A stretch of DNA of 14,895 bases, from positions 1 through 14,895 of the forward strand of contig JBMOQT010000059.1 in NCBI GenBank assembly GCA_049320945.1, given 5' to 3'. A program made the translations under genes and the position numbers. The notes below the pieces were generated by a model. It had not been told where the DNA came from. It did not search any database and was given only the letters and a program-made list of their open reading frames with translations. Below are positions 7,647-13,778 of the stretch, piece after piece. Source of the stretch: DYIB01 sp049320945. Its GTDB lineage: Bacteria > Pseudomonadota > Gammaproteobacteria > Burkholderiales > Rhodocyclaceae. Every line of letters starts with the position of its first letter. Position 1 is the stretch's first letter.

Positions 7647-9957
7647 GAATTGAATCCCTTGCCTTCCGCGGCAAGCTTCGCCAGCAGGGGCGCCGGCTCC
7701 CAGAACTTGTCGCCCGACTCGGCGGCGAAGCGCTTCACGGCCCGCACCACGTTGTACAGACCCACGGTGTCGGCATAGAGCATGNNNNNNNNNNNNNNNN
7801 NNNNNNNNNNNNNNNNNNNNNNNNNNNNNNNNNNNNNNNNNNNNNNNNNNNNNNNNNNNNNNNNNNNNNNNNNNNNNNNNNNNNCTTGCCTTCCGCGGCA
7901 AGCTTCGCCAGCAGGGGCGCCGGCTCCCAGAACTTGTCGCCCGACTCGGCGGCGAAGCGCTTCACGGCCCGCACCACGTTGTACAGACCCACGGTGTCGG
8001 CATAGAGCATGGGGCCGCCCCGGTGCAGCGGGAAGCCGTAGCCGGTGAGGTAGACCATGTCGATGTCGGAGGCGCGCTGGGCGATGCCTTCCTCGAGGAT
8101 GCGTGCGCCCTCGTTCACCAGGGCATAGATGCAGCGCTCGACGATTTCGTCGTCCGAGATCTTGCGCGGCGTGATGCCCTTCTCCTTGCGGTAACTGGCG
8201 ATCAGTTCCTCGACCTTGGGATCGGGAATGGCGTCGCGCTTGCCGGGCTCGTACAGGTACCAGCCGGCGCCGGTCTTCTGGCCGAAGCGCCCCGTCTCGC
8301 ACAGCCGGTCGGCGATGGGCGAGTACTTCACCTCGGGCTTCTCCACGTAGCGGCGCTTGCGGATGGCCCAGCTGATGTCGTTGCCGGCCAGGTCGCTCAT
8401 GCGGAACGGGCCCATGGCCATGCCCCATTTCTCCAGGGCGCGGTCCACCTGCCAGGGGGTGGCGCCCTCCTCCAGCAGGAAGCCGGCCATCCGGCCGTAA
8501 TGCTCGATCATGCGGTTGCCGATGAAGCCGTCGCATACCCCGGACACCACGGCGGTCTTCTTGATCTTCTTGGCGACCTGCATCACGGTGGCCAGCACGT
8601 CCTTGGCGGTCTTGGCGCCGCGCACCACTTCCAGCAGCTTCATGACATTGGCCGGGCTGAAGAAGTGCATGCCGACCACGTCCTGGGGCCGCTGGGTGAA
8701 GGCGGCGATCTTGTTCACGTCCAGGGTCGAGGTGTTGGACGCCAGGATGGCGCCGGGCTTGGCGATCTCGTCCAGTTTCCTGAACACGCTCTCCTTGACG
8801 CCCATCTCCTCGAACACCGCCTCGATGATCAGGTCCGCATCCTTGAGATCGTCGTAGGACAGGGTGGGCTTGAGCAGGGCCATGCGGCTGTCCAGCTGCC
8901 CCTGGGTGAGCTTGCCCTTCTTCAGGGAGTTCTCGTAGTTCTTGCGGATGGTGGCCACACCCCGGTCCAGGGCCTCCTGCTTCATCTCCAGGAGGGCCAC
9001 CGGAATGCCGGCGTTGAGGAAGTTCATGGTGATGCCGCCACCCATGGTGCCGGCGCCAATGACGCCCACCTTCTCGATCTTTCGGGTGGGCGTGTCCTCG
9101 GGCACGTCCGGGATCTTGGCGGCGGCGCGCTCGCCGAAGAAGGCATGGCGCAGGGCCTTGGACTCGGGGGTCTGCACCAGGTAGAGGAAGAACTCGCGCT
9201 CGAGGCGCAGGCCCTCCTCGAAGGGCTTGGCCACGGCGGCGGCCACCGCTTCCACGCACTTCAGGGGCGCCGGGAAGTTTTTCGCCACGGCGCCCACGGT
9301 GTTGCGGGCGAACTGGAAAAAGGCCTCCGCGTTGGGATAGTCGATCTGGATGTCGCGCACGCGCTTGGCGGGGCGGTTCTCGGCGACCACTTTCCGCGCG
9401 AAGGCCAGCGCCCCCTGCAGCAGGTCGCCCTCGACCATCTCGTCGAACAGGGCCGTGCCCTTGAACTGCGCAGAGGGAACGGCTGCGCCCGAGACGATCA
9501 TGTTCAGGGCCTGCTCCACGCTGACCAGCCGCGGCAGGCGCTGGGTGCCGCCGGCGCCGGGCAGGATGCCCAGCTTCACCTCGGGCAGGGCGATCTGGGC
9601 GCCCGGGGCGGCTACGCGGAAATGGCAGCCCAGCGCCAGTTCCAGGCCGCCGCCCATGCATACCCCGCCGATGGCGGCAATGACCGGTTTCGGGCTGGCC
9701 TCGACGATGCGGATCACCGTGTTCAGATTGGGCTCCGCCATGGCCTTGGGGGTGTTGAACTCGCGGATGTCGGCGCCGCCCGAGAACGCGCGGGCCGAGC
9801 CGATGAGGACGACCGCCTTCACCTTGTCGTCGGCCGCCGCCTGGTCGATGCCGGCCACTATCCCCGAGCGCAACTCGTGGCCCAGGCCGTTTACCGGCGG
9901 GTTGTTCAGCGTGATGACGGCGATCTCGCCGTGCAACTGGTATTGGGTGCTGCTCAT
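7643..9957 (-). CDS. Bifunctional enoyl-CoA hydratase / 3-hydroxyacyl-CoA dehydrogenase (FadB/FadJ-like; split by assembly gap)
   Basis: Hydrates 2-enoyl-CoA and oxidises the resulting 3-hydroxyacyl-CoA with NAD. The N-terminal crotonase domain has oxyanion-hole SGGADI (59-64) and GGG (102-104) and catalytic Glu106 and Glu126 (LPEVKLGILPGAGGTQR). The NAD-binding domain has VGVIGAGTMGGG (about 297-308). GMHFFSPANVMKLLEVV (429-445) carries catalytic His431 and its partner Glu443. The interval contains 100 N flanked by a perfect 127-bp duplication. Removing one copy and the N (227 nt, not a multiple of 3) restores a single frame of 695 residues ending in LAAEGKGFNS and a TGA at 7643-7645. The gene is therefore probably intact in the organism, although it looks frameshifted as written. 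The ATG at 9957 has AGGAG 5 nt upstream. It lies 52 nt after livF. With the thiolase it forms the beta-oxidation core. Confidence 0.93.
7658..7784. repeat. 127-bp direct repeat, copy 1 (assembly overlap)
   Basis: Identical over all 127 bases to 7885-8011 and directly abutting the N run. It encodes the C-terminal part of the hydratase/dehydrogenase in the correct final frame. It is most likely an unmerged contig end, not a biological duplication. Confidence 0.95.
7785..7884. other. Scaffold gap of exactly 100 N
   Basis: Exactly 100 undetermined bases, the conventional placeholder for a gap of unknown size. The duplicated flanks suggest that nothing is really missing and that the two contigs overlap by 127 bp. 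Confidence 0.97.
7885..8011. repeat. 127-bp direct repeat, copy 2 (assembly overlap)
   Basis: Second copy of 7658-7784, continuous with the body of the hydratase/dehydrogenase gene. The length of 127 equals the largest k-mer commonly used by de Bruijn assemblers such as SPAdes, which fits a contig-end overlap. Confidence 0.95.
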
Positions 9958-9962
9958 TCTCG

Positions 9963-9967
9963 CTCCT
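9963..9967 (-). promoter_or_regulatory. Ribosome binding site of the hydratase/dehydrogenase
   Basis: AGGAG on the minus strand, 5 nt before the ATG at 9957. The 52-nt livF-hydratase spacer (9958-10009) shows no convincing terminator, so read-through from the transporter genes is likely. Confidence 0.65.
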
Positions 9968-10009
9968 GTCTCAACAAAACTGCTCGTTTGTACGTAGCTG
10001 AATTCCTTG

Positions 10010-10705
10010 TCAGACCTCCAGCCATTCCTTGCGTACCGCCTCGTTGTCGCGCAGGCTGCGCGGCGTGCCCTCGAACACGATGCGTCCGTGTCCCATCACG
10101 TAGAGCCGTTCCGAAATGTCCAGGGCGATGGCCAGCTTCTGCTCCACCAGCAGCACCGAGATGCCGCGCTTCCTGATCTCCGACAGGAAATGGCCCACCT
10201 GCTCGACGATCTTGGGCGCCAGCCCTTCAGTGGGCTCGTCGATCATCACCAGGTCGGGATCGCCCATGAGGGTGCGGCACAGGGTCAGCATCTGCTGCTC
10301 GCCGCCGGAGAGCACGCCGCCCGCCGTGTCCGCCCGCTCCTTCAGGCGCGGAAACAGCTCGAACATGTCGTCCATGCGCCAGCGTCCGCCGGGCTTGCGG
10401 CTCTTCATGCCCAGCATGAGGTTCTGGCGCACCGTCAGGTCGGGGAAGATGGCCCGGTCCTCGGGCACGTAGCCCAGGCCCATGTGGGCGATCTCGTAGG
10501 CCTTGCGGCCCAGGATCTCCTGGCCCTTGTACTTGACGCTGCCGTGCGCCGCCACCTGGCCCATCACGGCCTTGACCGTGGTGGAGCGGCCCACGCCGTT
10601 GCGCCCCAGCAGGCTGACGATCTCGCCCCGGCCGACGGTGAGATGAACGCCGTGCAGGATATGGCTCTTGCCGTAAAAGGCGTGCAAATCGTTGACTTCA
10701 AGCAT
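10010..10705 (-). CDS. livF: ABC transporter ATP-binding protein, LivF type (Walker A Lys replaced by Arg)
   Basis: One of the two cytoplasmic ATPases of the LIV-type importer, 231 residues. Motifs in order: Walker A GRNGVGRST (34-42), signature LSGGEQ (132-137), Walker B LVMIDE (152-157) and a switch position VEQK with Gln189, where Gln in place of His is usual for LivF. The odd point is Arg40 in the Walker A, encoded by a clear CGC codon, where Lys is nearly universal in ABC ATPases. From memory some LivF-like proteins in proteobacteria share GVGRST, so it may mark a subfamily rather than a defect. The start at 10705 lies 8 nt inside the 3' end of livG (overlap 10698-10705), indicating translational coupling. 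An in-frame extension upstream would merely re-read livG. Confidence 0.93.
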   Translation of the reverse strand: MLEVNDLHAFYGKSHILHGVHLTVGRGEIVSLLGRNGVGRSTTVKAVMGQVAAHGSVKYKGQEILGRKAYEIAHMGLGYVPEDRAIFPDLTVRQNLMLGMKSRKPGGRWRMDDMFELFPRLKERADTAGGVLSGGEQQMLTLCRTLMGDPDLVMIDEPTEGLAPKIVEQVGHFLSEIRKRGISVLLVEQKLAIALDISERLYVMGHGRIVFEGTPRSLRDNEAVRKEWLEV

Positions 10706-11456
10706 GGGCGAAACTCGTTCCGAGGTAGGCTTCCTGCACCGTCGCGTTGCTGCGGATCTCATTGGGCGTGCCTGTGGCGATGATGTCCCCGTAGACCAGC
10801 ACCGAAATGCGGTCCGCCAGCCCGAACACCACGCCCATGTCGTGCTCCACCATGACCAGGGTGCGGTTTTCCGAGACACGCCGGATCAGCGCCACCGCCT
10901 CGTCCGTCTCCGAGTGGCTCATGCCGGCGGTCGGCTCGTCCAGCAGGATCACGTCGGCGCCGCCGGCGATGGTGATGCCGATTTCCAGCGCCCGCTGTTC
11001 AGCATAGGACAGAATTCCCGCCGGTGTATCCCGGCGGCGCATCAGGCCGATGTCCTCCAGCACCTGCTCCGCCTTGTCGCGGGCATCGCGCAGGCCCTCC
11101 AGCCGCTGCCAGAAGGAGTATTTGTAACCCAGGGACCACAGTACGGCGCAGCGCAGGTTCTCGAACACCGTCAGGCGCGGGAAGATGTTGGTGATCTGGA
11201 AGCTGCGCGACAGCCCCTTGCGGTTGATCTCGAAGGGGCGCAGGCCGGTGACGTCCTCCCCCTTCAGCTCGATCCTGCCCGCCGTCACCGGGAAACGGGC
11301 GCTGATCAGGTTGAACAGGGTGGACTTGCCGGCGCCGTTGGGACCGATGATGGCATGGCGCTCGCCGGCGGGGATGGCGAGATCCACGCCCTTGATGATC
11401 TCGCTGCGGCCGAAGCTCTTCTTGACGCCTGACAGGCGCAATGCGGGTGCGTTCAT
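10698..11456 (-). CDS. livG: ABC transporter ATP-binding protein, LivG type
   Basis: Second ATPase subunit, 252 residues. It has an intact Walker A GPNGAGKST (38-46, Lys44), Q-loop Gln87, Walker B VILLDE (169-174) and switch His205 in VEHD. The signature reads LSYAEQ (149-154), with Ala where LSGGQ/LSYGQ motifs keep a phosphate-contacting glycine. In a LivG-LivF dimer this weakened signature would face the LivF Walker A that has Arg, so the unusual residues fall in one composite site. The segment after the Q-loop (SLGYKYSFWQRL, about 108-119) is the insert usual for LivG proteins. The ATG at 11456 overlaps the stop of a 26-codon upstream ORF in an ATGA and has only a weak GGGGGCAG before it. 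Its 3' end overlaps livF by 8 nt. Confidence 0.93.
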   Translation of the reverse strand: MNAPALRLSGVKKSFGRSEIIKGVDLAIPAGERHAIIGPNGAGKSTLFNLISARFPVTAGRIELKGEDVTGLRPFEINRKGLSRSFQITNIFPRLTVFENLRCAVLWSLGYKYSFWQRLEGLRDARDKAEQVLEDIGLMRRRDTPAGILSYAEQRALEIGITIAGGADVILLDEPTAGMSHSETDEAVALIRRVSENRTLVMVEHDMGVVFGLADRISVLVYGDIIATGTPNEIRSNATVQEAYLGTSFAHA

Positions 11457-11533
11457 AGTCTGCCCCCGGCGCTGCGCGCCAACCCCCCAAGGGGGTATGA
11501 GCGCGTCTTGAGGCGGCTCTGCGACGCGCTCAT
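11453..11533 (-). CDS. Possible 26-residue ORF bridging livM and livG
   Basis: A 26-codon frame beginning MSASQSRLKTRSY and ending in SAGGRL. Its ATG overlaps the livM stop as ATGA (11530-11533) and its TGA overlaps the livG start as ATGA (11453-11456), so a ribosome could pass livM, this ORF and livG without leaving the message. The peptide is basic and Ser/Gly-rich, with no recognisable domain. The DNA beneath it carries inverted repeats and a CCCCCAAGGGG core, so the frame may just be the chance translation of a dispersed repeat. Even so, it could serve as a coupling device between the two genes. Whether a stable peptide is made cannot be judged. Confidence 0.35.
   Translation of the reverse strand: MSASQSRLKTRSYPLGGLARSAGGRL
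11468..11533. repeat. Nested inverted repeats in the livM-livG junction
   Basis: Three pairs of arms lie within 66 nt: GGCGC/GCGCC at 11468-11480; a CCCCC-AA-GGGGG type core at about 11483-11495; and a perfect 11-bp pair ATGAGCGCGTC (11497-11507) and GACGCGCTCAT (11523-11533) with a 15-nt loop. The last arm covers the livM stop. The CCCCCAAGGGG core is shared with 6330-6340. Hairpins at this junction could adjust the ratio of permease to ATPase synthesis. Confidence 0.55.
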
Positions 11534-12786
11534 GCCGAAGCCCCCCTGGTCAATGCCGCATGCACGTTGTTCCACTGGTAGCTCACCTCGCGCAGCGCCC
11601 GCTTCAGCAGCAGTATGCCCAGCCCGGCGATGATCGCCGCCGCGGCCCAGGCCAGCCCGCTGGAGGGATCCACCACGAAGCCGAACACCTTGACCTCGCC
11701 GCCGCCCAGCTCGGCGCCGCCGAGCACGGCGTAGGTCATCTCCACCAGCATCACCGTGCCGCCGAATACGATAAGGCCGGGAATCGCCGCCAGCAGGTAG
11801 GACGGCAGCAGCCAGCCCATCATGCGCGCCTGCCACAGGCGCTTGTGCATCACCAGCAGGCTCGCCAGCCCGCCCGGTGCATAGAGCACCATGAACAGGA
11901 AGAACACGCCGAAGTAGAACAGCCAGGCCTTGGTGAAGCCGGCCACGGCGATCTGCAGCACGGTGATCAGCACGGCGCCGATGACCGGGCCGTAGAAGAA
12001 GCCGACGCCGCCGACGAAAGCCATGAGCAGCACCGCCCCGGAGGTGTGGGCGCTGAGGGTCTCGGCCGTGACGATCTCGTAATTGAGCGCCGTGAGCCCG
12101 CCGGCGATGCCGGCGAACAGACCCGACAGCACCAGCATGAGATAGCGCACCCACTGGGGGTTGTAGCCCACGAACTCGGCCCGCTCCGGGTTGTCGCGCA
12201 CGGCGTTGGCCATGCGCCCCAGGGGCGTCTGGGTCAGGGCGAACATGGCGATCATGCACACGAAGGCCCAGCCGGCGATCAGGTAGTACATCTCGATCTG
12301 GGGGCCGTAGGTGACGCCGAACAGCCCCTTGCCCGTCACCCGGTTGCCCGACACGCCGCCCTCGCCGCCGAAGAAGCCGGGGAACATGAGGGAGCTGGCG
12401 GCCACCATTTCGCCGATCCCCAGGGAGATCATGGCGAAGGTGGTGCCGGCGCGCTTGGTGCTGACCCAGCCCAGGATGATGCCCGCCGCCAGGCCGGCGA
12501 TGCCGCCGACGATGGGCAGCAGGGTCACCGGAATGGGCAGCTTGGCATTGAGGGCGTGCAGCGTGATGAAGGCGCCCAGGCCGTAGTACACGGCGTGGCC
12601 GAAGGACAGCAGCCCGGTCTGGCCCAGCAGCATGTTGTAGGACAGGGCGAAGATGGCCATGATGCCGATCTGGCACAGCAGCGAGACGGCGAAGCCCTGG
12701 CTGAACACCAGCGGCAGGACCACCATCACGGCCAGGGTTCCGCCCCACAGCAGCAGGCGGTTGCGATGCAAGACTGCCTGGGTCAT
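11530..12786 (-). CDS. livM: ABC transporter permease, LivM type
   Basis: Inner-membrane permease of 418 residues with many hydrophobic segments. The characteristic LSYNMLLGQTGLLSFGHAVYYGLGAF occupies about 48-73 (LSYNMLLG, then SFGHA at 61-65). Later membrane segments include the glycine-rich GGVGFFYGPVIGA and YFGVFFLFMVLYAPGGL. After the usual core there is a C-terminal part with further hydrophobic stretches and a final soluble tail of about 30 residues; total length is near that of E. coli LivM. It pairs with LivH to form the translocation path. The ATG overlaps the livH stop as ATGA (12783-12786), so coupling with livH is likely. Its stop overlaps the small ORF that leads to livG. The transported compound cannot be deduced; LIV-family importers carry amino acids, amides and aromatic or other organic acids. 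Confidence 0.93.
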   Translation of the reverse strand: MTQAVLHRNRLLLWGGTLAVMVVLPLVFSQGFAVSLLCQIGIMAIFALSYNMLLGQTGLLSFGHAVYYGLGAFITLHALNAKLPIPVTLLPIVGGIAGLAAGIILGWVSTKRAGTTFAMISLGIGEMVAASSLMFPGFFGGEGGVSGNRVTGKGLFGVTYGPQIEMYYLIAGWAFVCMIAMFALTQTPLGRMANAVRDNPERAEFVGYNPQWVRYLMLVLSGLFAGIAGGLTALNYEIVTAETLSAHTSGAVLLMAFVGGVGFFYGPVIGAVLITVLQIAVAGFTKAWLFYFGVFFLFMVLYAPGGLASLLVMHKRLWQARMMGWLLPSYLLAAIPGLIVFGGTVMLVEMTYAVLGGAELGGGEVKVFGFVVDPSSGLAWAAAAIIAGLGILLLKRALREVSYQWNNVHAALTRGASA

Positions 12787-13721
12787 GATTCCCTCGCTCC
12801 CATGAGGCCGCGCGGCCGGAAGATGAGGATGGCCACCATCAGCAGATAGGGCAGCACCGGCGCCAGCTGGCTGACCGACAGCCGCGCCAGGCTGGAGCCG
12901 GCCGCCAGCTCCAGGCCGAGCTTGGCGGCCAGATCGGTGGCCGAGAAGTCGACGGCGACGGCGAAGGTCTGGATGATGCCGATGAGCAGCGAGGCGACGA
13001 AGGCGCCCGCGAGCGAGCCCAGCCCGCCCACCACCACCACCACGAACACGATGCTGCCCACGGCCGCGGCCATGCCCGGCTCGGTGACGAAGGCGTTGCC
13101 GCCGATGACGCCCGCCAGACCCGCCAAGGCGGCGCCGCCGCCGAACACCAGCATGAAGATGCGCGGCACGTTATGCCCCAGGGCCTCCACCATGTCGGGT
13201 CTGGACAGGGCCGCCTGGATGATGAGGCCGATGCGCGTGCGCGTCAGCACCCCGTAGAGGGCCACCAGCATGCCCACCGAGACCAGCATCATGAAGCCCT
13301 TGTAGATGGGGAACGAGGTGGAGAACAGGGTGAACAGGGTGCCGTCCAGGCTGCCCGGGACGCGGTAGTCCACCGCCGCCTTGCCCCACACGAGATGCAC
13401 GATCTCCTCGATCAGGAAGGCCAGGCCGAAGGTGAACAGCAGCTCCGCCACGTGGCCGAAGTGGTGCGCCTTGCGCAAGCCGTAGCGCTCCACCAGGGCG
13501 CCGATCACGCCCACCACCAGGGGCGCAACGATGAGCGCCGGCCAGAAGCCCACGTAGGTGCTGACCTGGTAGGCAAAATAGGCCCCCAGCATGTAGAAGC
13601 TGGCATGGGCGAAGTTGAGCACGCCCATCATGCTGAAAATCAGCGTCAGCCCGCTCGACAGCATGAACAGCAGCAAGCCGTAGGTGACGCCGTTCAACAG
13701 CGAAATCAGGAAAAATTCCAC
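12783..13721 (-). CDS. livH: ABC transporter permease, LivH type (GTG start)
   Basis: Second inner-membrane permease, 312 residues, the normal length. The N-terminal family pattern is clear: NGVTYGLLLFMLSSGLTLIF (10-29), then GVLNFAHASFYMLGAY (33-48). A later glycine-rich membrane stretch, VFVVVVVGGLGSLAGAF, precedes the last helices. The start codon is GTG at 13721, supported by AGGAGG 4 nt upstream and by the family N-terminus beginning MEFFLISLLNG. The gene follows the binding-protein gene after 55 nt that hold a strong hairpin, a common arrangement in which the binding protein is made in excess over the membrane parts. The stop overlaps livM by 4 nt. Confidence 0.93.
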   Translation of the reverse strand: MEFFLISLLNGVTYGLLLFMLSSGLTLIFSMMGVLNFAHASFYMLGAYFAYQVSTYVGFWPALIVAPLVVGVIGALVERYGLRKAHHFGHVAELLFTFGLAFLIEEIVHLVWGKAAVDYRVPGSLDGTLFTLFSTSFPIYKGFMMLVSVGMLVALYGVLTRTRIGLIIQAALSRPDMVEALGHNVPRIFMLVFGGGAALAGLAGVIGGNAFVTEPGMAAAVGSIVFVVVVVGGLGSLAGAFVASLLIGIIQTFAVAVDFSATDLAAKLGLELAAGSSLARLSVSQLAPVLPYLLMVAILIFRPRGLMGARES

Positions 13722-13725
13722 TTTC

Positions 13726-13731
13726 CCTCCT
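13726..13731 (-). promoter_or_regulatory. Ribosome binding site of livH
   Basis: AGGAGG on the minus strand, 4 nt before the GTG at 13721. A near-consensus site that supports the non-ATG start and lies just downstream (in transcription) of the hairpin at 13745-13778. Confidence 0.75.
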
Positions 13732-13743
13732 GGATGCGATGCA

Positions 13744-13778
13744 CAGGTCGGGCCGCAGCCCGACCTGCGGCCCGACCT
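13744..13778. repeat. Strong hairpin overlapping the binding-protein stop codon
   Basis: Perfect 13-bp arms AGGTCGGGCCGCA (13745-13757) and TGCGGCCCGACCT (13766-13778) enclose an 8-nt loop. That loop can itself pair with the left arm: CAGGTCGGGC (13744-13753) with GCCCGACCTG (13758-13767) and a CGCA tetraloop, giving two mutually exclusive hairpins. The right arm covers most of the TAG stop of the binding protein (13777-13779). There is no T-run, so RNA 3'-end stabilisation or partial attenuation is more likely than full termination. It resembles, from memory, dispersed AGGTCGGGC-type repeats in other proteobacteria. Confidence 0.7.

Noticed and set aside
7658..8011. The 127-bp duplication as a biological direct repeat or target-site duplication
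   Set aside because: Exact identity, placement directly against 100 N, and a restored reading frame on collapse point to an assembly overlap.
8023..10176. Plus-strand open frame of 717 codons opposite the hydratase/dehydrogenase
   Set aside because: Its length is striking, but the composition (many His, Gly, Ala, Leu, Asp) is that of an antisense frame, and the minus strand clearly encodes a bifunctional beta-oxidation enzyme with all catalytic residues.
11560..12849. Plus-strand open frame opposite livM
   Set aside because: Highly His/Gln/Gly-rich and without domains; it is the reverse image of a membrane protein gene.
13744..13778. Rho-independent terminator after the binding-protein gene
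   Set aside because: The stem is strong, but no T-run follows it on the minus strand, and a livH ribosome site and start lie directly after it.
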